Part shown: piece after piece, positions 45,548 to 56,597 of the stretch
How positions within the stretch are numbered: the first letter of the stretch is position 1
How the letters are laid out: each line of letters starts with the position of its first letter
Source of the DNA: Hemileia vastatrix
Lineage: Eukaryota; Basidiomycota; Pucciniomycetes; Pucciniales; Zaghouaniaceae
Assembly (NCBI GenBank): GCA_030280995.1
Contig: JASXTE010000001.1
Coordinates: forward strand, 31,925,700-31,989,699
Reading direction: 5' to 3'
Length of the DNA: 64,000 nt
Notes under the pieces: generated by a model
Database searches by the model: none
What the model saw: only the letters and a program-made list of their open reading frames with translations
What the model was told of the DNA's origin: nothing
Translations under genes and position numbers: made by a program

Positions 45548-46682
45548 GTCGGTCAGTCGTCTAGAAGAGGTAAGAAAAATAGGAGAAAAAGGAGGAGAGA
45601 AGGAGGAGGACAAGGGAAAAAAAAGAAATAAACCAAAAATATATATTTAATTTATTTGAGAGGGAAACAACGGTGAGCGATTTTGAGAGGTGACAAAAAC
45701 TTAGATTTTATTAAAAATAATATTATTAAACGTAAGGGTTCTGCGCGGCAAACAATTTTAATTACTATCAGACTTAAAGCAACATTTGATTTGTTGTATA
45801 GAATTTAAATTAGATTTGTATTACTAATAAAAAAAATATAAACGTAATAAATTGGTTATTTAATTTGTTGAGTGTGTAATAAGTGATGAGGCTACAGGGG
45901 ATTATCCAAGGCCCTTTTATAGGCAATGGGTCCTCTGAAGCGCTACTATCTTTGTAAATACAATGATTAGAATGGAATAAAACAAATATATCAAAAGAGT
46001 AAATGAAACATAACAATATAGAGAAAAACATGAAACAATTAATTAAAACCCCAATTAAGAATCCAATTTTCCCGTCATTAATTCCCAAATCAGTAAGTGA
46101 AAATAGTGAATAACTAAACAAGATTGGAACATAGGAACTATGAGAAAAATAATTCCAAACAGATGGTACAGTCTGATTAAAGGACATTTTAAGTGAAACA
46201 AAAAATAATTTGACGCAACAAAACATGCAATTAATCTCAATTTAGTCCAAATTAATTTATTTGTTTTTTCTAACACAATTAAGGGTCAAAAGAAGCGTCA
46301 TTAATTATTGTTTAGTATCATATGAGAGGTATTATTTAATATATAAATTTAAGTAATTAATTTAAATATATTATGAATCAATTTTACACTTATAATTATA
46401 ATATATTTTTTTCAATTAATTAAATATAAATTTATAATTATTAAATACATAAAAATGCGCCATTATTTGTAGAATATATTATATTATGCTCAATTTAACT
46501 GTATATAAAAATATATATAACCAATAAATTTAATGTAACACTTGTATATAATAAAATACTTATATAATTTCATTATGCAATAAAATATTAAGTTATATTC
46601 ATTAAATACAATTCTTACCCACTCTTTAAGGTTTTATAATTTATATATCATTTAGTGGACTCCTGGAATAGCCTGGCTGACA
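45548..46682 (-). repeat. Element D 5' LTR
   Basis: 1135 bp. The minus-strand promoter word GCCTATAAAAGGG is at 45912-45924. Confidence 0.93.
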
Positions 46683-46687
46683 ATATC

Positions 46688-49005
46688 TTAATTTTGGTGA
46701 GACTTAGATTGAACTCACAATGAGATCCTGTTTTGGACTGTGGTTGAAGCTAAGTAAAACTGTGCGAAAATTTATAATTTTTATAAAATGTTTATCAAAT
46801 ATATTTAAATGTAAACATAAGTATATTCTTATCTCAAAATTAATTATATTAAATACTTTAAATTTCTGGAAACTAATACAAAGATTAATCATTTTGGAGA
46901 AATTTTTTATTAAAAATATTTGGATGTTGATTTTCAAATATTATGAAATAATTTTTTTTCTTCATTAAAGATTAAGAAGATAACTAAAAATTATTTTAAT
47001 ACAACTAAAAAATATAAAAAAGATATCAGATCTTCTTTTTGATTCATACTAACTCAAAAAAACTATTTGTTCATTTTAAGTACAAATTATATAGATCCTT
47101 CAAAGCCTCACATTTTTTTCTTGACTTTCATGTGTAAATTAAATGGAAATATTATAGGGTAAAAATGGTATCTTTTTAAAAATTTAAATAAATATATTTC
47201 AAATAAATATATATTGTTGTAAAAACTCAAAGTTTAACCTTAAGTTTCTGTTTTAAATGTGAACTTATTAGTTGAAATATCCTCTATCCAAATTCATTTT
47301 TTTAAATATATTCATTCTAGTATTTTTTATTTATAAGGCAAATTACAAGAAGATTTATAAGATTTCTGCTTGCACATAATTTCAAAGGGATTTTACTTTA
47401 AATAATTAGAAATTTAATAGCAGAATAATATAATTTTTACCTATCAGTGTGAATATCATTTTTCTAATAAATGATTGATAAATTGTTAAATCATATATTC
47501 TATTTAAGAAGTATGTGTAAATGTTCAGTTGTGAATTAATCCTGTCAAAAACTTTTTTCCAAAGACTAAAAAAGAAACCTGAAACTTTTTACTTAATTTG
47601 TTCATCAACAACATAGAATTGAAATATTCTGTCTATTCATTTAAAATATGAATCATTATTTATTTTAATTAAAATATAATCACTTTAAAACTAGCTTTTT
47701 TATATGAGTATAACTCAAAATACCTATTGTGTCTTTTGTAAATAATAGTTATAATATGGTAGTTATTCAATGAGAAACTAATATAATGATGAAAAATTAC
47801 CACTTCTACCTATTAAGTTCAGTTCTTGCATAACAAATTACTATGAAATTTGACCTGAACTACATTTTTTGACATGAGACCACTTTTGAAAATTTATGGT
47901 GCTTATTCCTAGGTGGACATAGCAATTATCCCACCATATAGCATTGAAGCACGCTTAAGCATTAATATTAAATTTAAAGAATTTTATTCTTTTTTGTTGT
48001 ATTTTATCTTTAAAATTATACTCCTAGTTTGAATTTCAGTTTTTCATATGGAAAATTCATTGAGTAGTGATTAATTATTTTAACTCATGAAATCACTCAC
48101 AAACTGACAATATTTTCATACAATTTTAATGAACTAAATCATGAAAAATTCTGAAATCTCATATATTTATTATGTTAACTAAATGCTGATTGCAAACCAA
48201 CTTAATATTTGAAGAATAAACAGAACAAATAAAAGTTCAAAACTGAATTTCCTTTTGATTATAATAATTGAATTGCATTTGAAAATTTCAAAAGTGGGAT
48301 TAAAATCTACTATTATAGGAGATATAATTTTTTACAGAATTATAATCAAATTATTTCTCAAACATTAGTGTTGAGTATAAGTAACTTATTAGAGTACTTC
48401 ATTTAGTCAGAGATTGAGAAAACACATTGATATTTTTTTTTGTTTAGTTATATGTGGTTTAATGGTATTCTAGAAGTAAAAATATAAGATATTTGATGGT
48501 TCAATATTTTTTTATAACTCAACTGAATTCAAAATAATTATATTGAATGCACAAAAAAATATAAAAATACATGAAATAAAGAATCAGGACATATGGATTA
48601 AAATTAAAAACCAAATCTTCAAATTCTGGGTTAAAAAGAGTTTTCAACAAATAGAGCCACATATATAATTTTATATTTTTTCTCAAAAATTTAATTAACT
48701 CATTAGAAAGCTTAGAAGTAATAAATTTTTATAAGTACTATGATTTTCAGTCTTTTTACTGATAAAGTGAGATTCAAAATTAGAATTAAATTGTGTTTTA
48801 TTAAAAAATACTATGGATTTATCAGATTTTTAAGCTCCCCAAATTTGTATTTCTATTAATTTTTTATTAAACTCTCAATATTATTTCAGCACAGTATCAT
48901 TCATCCTTGGTAAAGAGCTCAATATGAGTTCAAAGTAAAGTTCAGTATCAGTTCATTATAGGTTCAGTCTGAGTTCCATCCGTGTTCCATCTATATTCAA
49001 GCTAA
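46688..49005. other. T right arm, noncoding
   Basis: AT-rich with no gene supported. The start matches T2 (from about 786). The last 120 bp hold short repeats of the type gttcag/gagttcc before the TIR. Confidence 0.55.
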
Positions 49006-49042
49006 GGACTTGCTAGCAAGTCCCCCCCAATATTGTGTGGTG
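49006..49042 (-). repeat. T right terminal inverted repeat
   Basis: The reverse complement starts CACCACACAATATTGGGGG. The palindrome is at 49006-49023. It is followed by target copy AAT. Confidence 0.8.
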
Positions 49043-51904
49043 AATATATCTACCCTTTTTCAAATGAATATTATTGAAAAGGTAGTTGAAACAGGTAAAC
49101 ATTGTGTTATCTCATCTGTCCTAATTTCTTATGATAAAAATAAAGACAGGTTATGTGGTGATTTTAGAGCATTGAACACTTATACTGTTGATGATATCTA
49201 TCCTTTACCCAGAATTAGCTCTATACATGCTCCCGTACAAGCTGCTAAATATATCAGCTGTTTGGATGGTAACAAGGGATATCATCAGGTACCTGTTGAG
49301 AAGAATTCCCAGAATTTTCTGATGATTTCTACACATATAGGCATTTATAAGTATATGAGGGTGCCATTTGGCCCTAAAAATGCCCCTTCAGTTTTTCAAA
49401 AATTTATGGATAACACATTCCATCAAGAAATAATTGAAGGATGGCTGATGGTTTATATTTATGATATCATCATATTCTCAAAAACATTTGAGGACCATCT
49501 TAACCACCTATGTAAAGTGTTTCATAAGATGGATGAGATAAATATGGAACTTGATTTTAAGAAATGTAAATTTGGTTTTCATTCCTTAAAAGTGCTTCGT
49601 CATGTTGTCTCAGGTTTACAGATATGTGTTGACCAAAACAAAGTGGCAGCCATACAACAGGTGATGGCTCCTACCACAGTTAGAGAGCTCCAGAGTTTTT
49701 TGGGAATTTGTGGATACTATAGACAGTATATTAAAAATTACCAAGTTATAGCATTACCCCTTATCCAACTGACTAGGAAAGATGTTGCTTTTGTCTGGAA
49801 TAGTGAAAGAAAAAGAGCTTTTGACACTATGAATCATTGTTTAATGTCAGCACCGATTCTTGCTTTAGCTGACTTTAATCAACCATTTGTTTTATACACT
49901 GATGCCTGTTTTATTGGTCTTGGTGCTGCCCTCCATCAGAAACAAGTGATGAATGATAAAGTATCAGAAGTAGTAATTTCTTATATTTCAAGAACCTTGA
50001 GAAATAGTGAATTGAAATATGGTGCCACTCAACTAGACTGTTAATCAGTAGTGTGGGCTCCATAGAAGCTACATTATTACCTGGATGACTAGAAATTTAA
50101 AGTGTCACTGAATGCAGTGCAGTTAAATCACTATTAAACTTGAAAACACCTAACATACATATGTTCAGATGGCAGCTGGCTGTTCAAGAATACAGAGGGA
50201 GAATGACAATAATTCATAAGGCTGGTATTTTTCACTCAAATGTGGATATTTTATCAAGGTTACCTTTTCTAAATGATGACTCAAATCCTGCATATGATCC
50301 TGAAGATGAAATTATTCATATTCATGAGATATATGTGGGTTATATAGAGGAAGAGCTATTACAGCTTATTCTGGACTCATATGATAAGGAAACTGACTTA
50401 AAAAAGTTTTGTACCATATTCAATGATCCAAATAATTCTTCAATACAAGAATTAGTTATGGCCCTTCAACCAAAGTACCAGAAGGCTTTAGAAACTGGTA
50501 AATTTTCTTTTGATGAAGGATATATATATTATAGAAGAAAGTTGAGTAATTTTATTTTTATTCCTCCTTCTATGAAAGAGATCATCTTGAGAATTTTTCA
50601 TTATGACATATTAGCTGGACATTTTGATCTTGAAAAAACAATGATCAGAATTAAAAACACTTCTTGGTGGGTTAATATGTCTGAAGACACCAAACTATAT
50701 GTTTAATCCAGTGATTCTTGCCAAAAAATCATAAAGATTGACTTGAAAAAGAGCTGGATTAATGCAACATATTGAACCTCCTGATGCACCATGGCAGATA
50801 ATAAACATGGACTTTGCAACAGGATTACCCATTGTGGCAAAAGACAGTTATAACTCTTGTTTGGTTATTTTGGACAGATTCACAAAAATGTGTAAATCTA
50901 TCCCACCCGCAAGGATGTTTCCACCAAATAATTAGCCTTCTTGTGGTGGTCTCATATGTTTAATAATGCTGGTTTTCCTAAGGCCATAATCTCTGAAAGG
51001 GATCCTAAATTTACTTTTGAATTTCGGATGTCTCTGATGGATGTTTGAGGTTGTGATCTAAAGCTTTCTACTGCCCATCACCCCCAAACAGATGAATTAG
51101 CTGAAAGGATTATTCAGACCTCAGAGGACCTGATAAGAAGGTAGTCTGCCTTTTGCCTTGAGTACAAAGATAATTACAGATTTACTCATGATTGGGTTAC
51201 CCTACTTCCTGGGTTTGAATTTGCATATAATAGCACTGTTCATTCTGTTACTCAGAAAAAGATTTTTGAGCTCTTGCTGGGATATGTTCCAAAGACTCCA
51301 GCACAGATTCTCAATAACAAGATACCAAAATTGGATTTATATCCTGGTGTAAAATCTTTTCTTCAAACGCAAAAACTTTGCAGAAGTCATGCTCAAAAAC
51401 ATATGGAAAAATCCTTTGAATATGCAAAGAAGAGATGGAATAAATCCCTTAAAGAATGCACTTTTGAAAAGGGTGATGAAGTATTGACTTCTACAGTCCA
51501 CTTCAATTTACAAGGTAATAACAAATTAAAAGACCCCTTTTTAGGTCCTTTTGTTGTCAGAAGAATGGTTGGTGATAATTCAGTTGAAGTTATTATATAT
51601 GCTCTGTATGACAGAAAATATCCTGCTCTTCCAATATCTCTTTTGAAGCCTCACAAATCCAATAGTGATTTATTTCCCAAAAGGAGGTGAAGACCAAAAA
51701 AGACCCCTAATGAGATCACTAAGACAGCAGAAATTGACAAGATTCTAAATGATAGAATAGTTACTACTGAAAGATGTACAAAATACTTGTTGATATTTAA
51801 GACCAAATCTTCTGAATATGATTCTTGGATACCTGGGAAAGAGATATCTAATCTTGCTACTCTGCTAAAGAAATGTAAAACAAAAAATCATAGCATTTTT
51901 TAAT
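49043..51904 (+). pseudogene. Element C RT (rest), RNase H, integrase, chromodomain
   Basis: The RT continues directly from the codon interrupted at 35272 (N-I-S-T-L-F). The catalytic box reads YIYDIIIFS, so the first aspartate of YIDD is tyrosine. RNase H has LYTDACFIGLG (about 49894). HHCC begins HYDILAGH and the integrase core retains ERDPKF in place of DRDPKF. GRPKK is cut by a stop at 51688, and a degenerate chromodomain ends near 51900. A block of stops lies at 50041-50140 and 50704-51160. Confidence 0.85.
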
Positions 51905-51913
51905 TGTTTTTTT

Positions 51914-51925
51914 AGAGTGAGTGAG
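51914..51925 (+). promoter_or_regulatory. Polypurine tract of element C
   Basis: AGAGTGAGTGAG abuts the 3' LTR start. Confidence 0.7.
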
Positions 51926-52727
51926 TGTCAGCCAGGCTGCTAGACTCACCCAGTAAAATAATTAATTATTTCCTGGGATGAAGCCACACCTTTTTTATTT
52001 TCTATTTATTAATTTTATTTTATTTACTTTAAATTTACTTGTAATAAATTAACTAATTACAAAGAAGTAAAATTAGTAAATAATTAAAAATAATATTTTT
52101 TGTCCCTTATATTTTATTTCCTAACACTGTGCTCGATGACAGGATGAGAGAAATAAATATTAATATTAAAATTAAATTAAATATTAAAATAAAATTTAAT
52201 ATAAAAATTAAAATAATCATATACAAGAAATTCAAATTACCTATTTAAAATTGACACTTACCGTACTTTTTAAATAAACTAATTTATTTCTGACATATAT
52301 AGTAGATACATATTTTTAACACCTTATTTCTAGAACAACCATAGTATTTGAAATATATTTCTGGTATATTCTTTTTCTTTCATACTCCTGTATTTATGAT
52401 ATTTTTTCTCCATGCTTTTTCTCTCTTTTGCCTATATAAGGCCTCCCTTTTATGGTTGTTTTGGGTCATTAATTACTTACTTACTTATTTAATTAGATCA
52501 CTTAAATGAAAATATTTATTAATATTATTTATTATTTCAGTAATTACAACATAGTAGTTCTAAATTATAAGTTATAATAATAATTATAATAATTCTACCT
52601 CTTTAAAATTGAGTAAACAAAATAAAAGAAACATATGTACCTTTGACTTTGAAAACCTCAAAATCCACCTATCTCCACCGATTGGACCTCTGTTTAAAAT
52701 CTTCTAGACAGTAAGGACCCTTTAACA
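51926..52727 (+). repeat. Element C 3' LTR
   Basis: It starts TGTCAGCCAGGCTGCTAGAC. The target CTTAC at 52728-52732 places the end at TTTAACA (52727). That is 17 nt beyond the GACA (52710) where A, B and D end. The promoter region is at about 52430. Confidence 0.82.
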
Positions 52728-52744
52728 CTTACAATCTGGCTGCC

Positions 52745-52760
52745 ACTGTTGAGACACCAA
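52745..52760 (-). promoter_or_regulatory. Primer binding site of element E
   Basis: The minus strand TTGGTGTCTCAACAGT follows the E LTR. TGG at its second base fits pairing to a tRNA CCA end. The tRNA is not identified. Confidence 0.55.
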
Positions 52761-54055
52761 TTCTATCTAGGAAAGTTCTATAATACTAAGCTATAGAAAC
52801 AATACAAGATGTGTTGGTTCTCCTTTCTAAATTTTTTTTTTAAAAACAAGCACCTGCCACTCTAATTTACAAAGACTATGATAAACAAAGAATTAAAGTG
52901 TGGTGGAAGAGAATAAGCGTTGAAAAGAGTTTTCTACAAGAGAATTAGAGGAAGAAAGTCATATATTTTAAATATAAGTAATACTACTTCTGGCTAGATC
53001 TATTCTCAGTAAGTGTTAGTATTTTCAGTCACTTTCTCTTTGAAGTGCTCTTGCTAATACTATCCTTACTGTAGCAATAATATAATTCTACAATGCTACT
53101 TCTGGCTATGTTCACCCATTATGCACAAAATATGCAAATATATATATCTATGTTTTTCTTCATCTCTAATCTAATACTTTATATCATCTTTTAAGAAATC
53201 TCTACAAAATTTACTACTTCTTCTCTATATATTCCTATATCTCCTTTTATTAAAGAGTGAGTTCTCTTTTATATACACTGTATGTTTAGCGCCGTTCCCC
53301 TATGCTCTTTCCCCTTACTGGTTTTATTACATAAGTTTAGTGCTAATATATTTGTGTCAAATGGTAAACTTATTATCTCAGTAATCTAAGTAAAGCACTA
53401 GAATAAGTATATTCTAATAGCATCTAAAACATTTTTTTCAAAATCAACTATTAGCAGCTTACACTACACATACCCTATGCTTCCTGAGATCCTCGGCTTC
53501 ATAATAAGTACTTTACCACCTTTGGTACTTATTATGGGAGCATGCGCTTGCCTTGTGAGTATCCAATAATTGTGAAACCTTCAGTGCTGAGTAACTACCC
53601 TTCCTTATCTAGAGTATTACCTTTATTTTCTTATCATCAAGTGCTGCATATTTGGCTTGTTTATTAAGTGTAAAATTTCTAGTGCTGTGTTTGATCCTCC
53701 TTACAGGTTTGTATCAGCAATGGGTATCTGTAGACTTATATCTAAGTGTTAACACACTTATCTAAGTGTGAAACCTATACCATCACTTGATGCTTCTTCC
53801 TAAATCTATACTATATTTCTAGTACTAGCCATGATTTCCTCAAGTACATACCATGCTCTTGTCCTATATTCCAGTATGCACTTTCCTGCAACTTTCACTT
53901 GCTGTGGCTTGTATATCCATACTGCACTAAAAAACTGTGTGTTTAGAGTCTACTTTTTCTGTGCTTTTGAAGACCCCTCTGTTGCGCTTTTGTAACCATC
54001 CTTCATAGTAACTCCCTTTTTCCACTTGCTGCATTACTGCAAGATGTGCACCACA
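52761..54055 (-). repeat. Element E 5' LTR
   Basis: About 1.3 kb. The minus strand starts TGTGGTGCACATCTTGCAG and has GTATATAAAAGAGAACTC at about 53255-53275. It is the reverse complement of 17610-18850. Confidence 0.65.
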
Positions 54056-54588
54056 ACGTCTAATTTGGGTGGACTTCTCACATACAAAAAATGCACCCTA
54101 ATTTGATTTAATTTTGAGTAAGTTGATAATGATTAGTTAATCATTCTTTTTTTAGCTGCCAAACTTTGATTTCTCAGGTGAGGGGGTTGGATTAGGGAAG
54201 ACCTTTGCAATGAAGAATTTTTTTTTGAGTTGCCTTTTGAGTGTTGGATTTTCTGGGAGGCATTATGAAACTGGTATGTTACAAGAAAAGAGATTAAGAG
54301 GTTGAAAATATAAAAAACCATGGATAAAAACATGCCTGTTAAAAATTTTGCAATCAAATGTTTCAAATCTCAGTGAGGGGTGTGCTGAAGATTGATGAGA
54401 GGATGGAGGTCTGGGTGTCACATGTGACAGGGATGGGGTGAGCAAGGAAGGGATGATGTGGCCAACATGTGGTTGTAAAAAAAAATTGGGAAAAAAGTTT
54501 GATTTGAGGTCATGAATGAGACCCATTTTTAAAATAAGTGACTTTTTTGCGAAATTTAAGTGCTGATTTTCCAGAACTGACACACCCT
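54056..54588. other. Noncoding segment ending in the terminus also found at 14401
   Basis: No gene is supported. The right end (54556-54582) shares gattttccagaact..aca with 14374-14401. It cuts into the transposase fragment that follows, so it looks like the end of an inserted element. Confidence 0.4.
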
Positions 54589-55606
54589 AATGTTGGGTAT
54601 CACAAATGTGTTGCAGCAAAAAAACTGTATCTTAATGAAATCCATATGGCAGAATGACTTCAATTTTCTCAGCATCGTGCTTTGTGGACTTCTAAGGACT
54701 GGAAGAAGATAATTTGGTCTGATGAATCTTCTTTCAAAATAGGAAAGAAGACATCAGCCACATTAGTTTGGCGCACCAAATATGAAAAGTATGTAGATAA
54801 TTGCCTTCAACCCACATTCAAGAGTGGGCGAACTTCTTCAATGATCTGTGGAGCATTTTTCAACACTACAAAACTACCACTAGTTTTTCTTCCTCCTAAA
54901 TAGCAAAAAGCAGCCAACTTCATTGAAAATGTCTACAAAAAGTGTCTTACACCTTACCTTGAAAATAAGACACCAACCACACATTAACAATAATGGAGGA
55001 CAATGCACTTGTCAATAAAGCTCACATTACAAATTTATTTTGATTAGAAAATAATATCAAGAAACTTGATTGGCCACCTCAATCTCCTGGCCTTAACTCT
55101 ATTAAAAATGTTTGGAAATCCCTCAAGTGTAAAATGCAAAAAAAATATCAAAGAGATGCAAGAAGCATTGCTCCTATCTTGGGAAGACTACCCGACTTCT
55201 GAATTGGAAAAACTCATTGATTCAATGCCTGCAAGAATCCGAATGGTTATTGATAATCATGAGGATCAACTCATTGGTAAATATTAGTGGGCATGGGGGA
55301 GGGGAACTGTTTTTCATTTATTTTTTCAATTTGTTTTAAATTCCTTTCAGGGAGACATTCTATAATGTCTCAGCTATCTAATGGTAAGTATTTCATCTGG
55401 GTAAAAAAATTATTTCTGGCAGCTGAAAAATTTGCTTTTTTGGCTTCAAGTCTTTTTTTTATCTTACTATTATTTTTTTGTATTTATAGTATGTTATATC
55501 CACTTGAAACATTCTTTTACACCAGAATACTTTTTTTTTTTTTTGATATTTATTGAGAGAGTACTGTAAAAAAAATACCAGTCGCAGACTTGTTAGAGAC
55601 CACTGT
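54589..55606 (+). pseudogene. Tc1/mariner transposase fragment with right terminal repeat
   Basis: Broken frames show a DDE transposase of the Tc1 type: DWKKIIWSDESSF (first Asp, about 54700-54740), VWRTKYEKY, EDNALVNKAHITN (second Asp, about 54990) and DWPPQSPGLNSIKNVWKSLK (about 55067-55125). In that last block the usual PIE catalytic Glu is Lys. The right end, acttgttagagaccactg followed by TA (55588-55607), looks like a TIR with TA target. The left half is missing, cut at about 54588. Confidence 0.75.
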
Positions 55607-56253
55607 ACATACAACAATTGGAATTGTGTGACCTTCAGATCAACTTTGATACATGTGATGCAAACAACCACAGTTCTTCAAAATTACATATTGGATTTAT
55701 GGTCAAAAATTTCTTGAAAAATCCGACATGGAATTTCGGAAAAAGTTCTAACTGATACCCACTATTGTGTAGATGTTGCAAGTAGGCAAATTTACTGCAT
55801 AGTATGAATGAATATTGAATATCGGTAGACAATGATGCAAGTAACATGCATATAACCAATGAAAAGTCACTACAACGAGGGGAGATGCTCTAAACAACGA
55901 GAGTAATGAGTGTATTGACTTAGTTACTTCTTACGGATGTTTATCTTGAACAAATTATAACACAACTTGAACAACAAGAGCAATGAGAAGAGGATAACAT
56001 AACTTGAACAACAAGAGCAATGAGAAGAGGAAAAGGCTTAAGCTTCAAGTCCTATCATATAGCTATGCCATTCAATCATTTACCACCAATCACAACAGCT
56101 AAACTTAAAATCGACAACCTTTCCCCATAGTGTCTTCTTCTAAGCTATGGACAACTTACACACTTTTTTTCTTCTTCTTCTTCACATTGCTACCTGTTTC
56201 ACCTGAATCTTTCTAATCAGATTTTCTTGTTTGTTTTTATCTCTTTATTAATA
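55607..56253. other. Intergenic, nothing recognised
   Basis: Mixed composition with a short direct repeat, gaacaacaagagcaatgagaa, at about 55970 and 56008. No gene or element end is recognised. Confidence 0.4.
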
Positions 56254-56561
56254 CTAGGATTCCTTTTTTAACCCAGACTGTATCTTGTTTTCTAAATTCG
56301 TGAATTTCTTGGGTGTGCAAGTACCGGTTTCCGATAATGGAGCTTCGGAACGAGGGGATGCCATCCCTTCGCAGTCTGTGGAAGACTGAAATTTATCCAA
56401 ATAAATTGAAGGATGATTTGAGTGATTGGAATTCGGTTTAGATTCCTTCGAACCGCTTGAAGACCACACAAATATTTGACTAGGGTAGAGCACTTCAAAA
56501 TTGAAAATTCCAACGATACTAAACAAGTTATTTTTAGCATTAAATCATTGGACTTTTTTTC

Positions 56562-56597
<36 letters not shown>

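Larger units (their letters stand above)
37541..46682 (-). mobile_element. Element D: nearly intact Ty3/gypsy chromodomain retrotransposon inside T
   Basis: D is a 9.14-kb element with perfect target duplication ATATC (37536-37540 and 46683-46687). The LTRs are 37541-38674 and 45548-46682 (1134 and 1135 bp) with only scattered differences. Gag-Pol is full-length apart from three in-frame stops. ORFb and the intron are intact. The insertion is young but the copy is disabled. Confidence 0.94.
35273..49042. mobile_element. Transposon T: large noncoding DNA transposon with palindrome-bearing TIRs
   Basis: It is flanked by a 3-bp target duplication AAT (35270-35272 and 49043-49045), shown by reading the C RT codons across the empty site. 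Ends are CACCAC..GTGGTG. The TIRs (about 38 bp) each contain the palindrome GGACTTGCTAGCAAGTCC. Without element D the length is about 4.6 kb. No transposase is recognisable, so T is probably non-autonomous. The CAC start and 3-bp duplication resemble the CACTA/EnSpm group; this assignment is inference. Confidence 0.75.
20614..52727 (+). mobile_element. Element C: degenerate Ty3/gypsy element split by B and T
   Basis: The target duplication is CTTAC at 20609-20613 and 52728-52732. C consists of a 5' LTR, leader, gag start (22348-22969), element B, gag-protease-RT start (32699-35272), transposon T, the rest of RT, RNase H, integrase and chromodomain (49043-51904), PPT and a 3' LTR. Without its insertions C is about 8.6 kb. 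The frame has many stops, and the LTRs differ by several percent by eye. C is the oldest of the A-D family members here. Confidence 0.88.
14402..54055 (-). mobile_element. Element E: old, truncated Ty3/gypsy element hosting the nest
   Basis: E is read right to left: 5' LTR (52761-54055), PBS (about 52745-52760), the leader interrupted by C, gag (20400-18851), a reverse-oriented LTR of its own family (17610-18850), then pol ending abruptly at 14402 before integrase. E belongs to a different Ty3 lineage from A-D: it has a shorter zinc knuckle with GH spacing, and RT motifs such as RYVGSTRLEKGRFYEDS. Many stops and frameshifts show it is dead and the oldest retroelement here. Confidence 0.7.
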
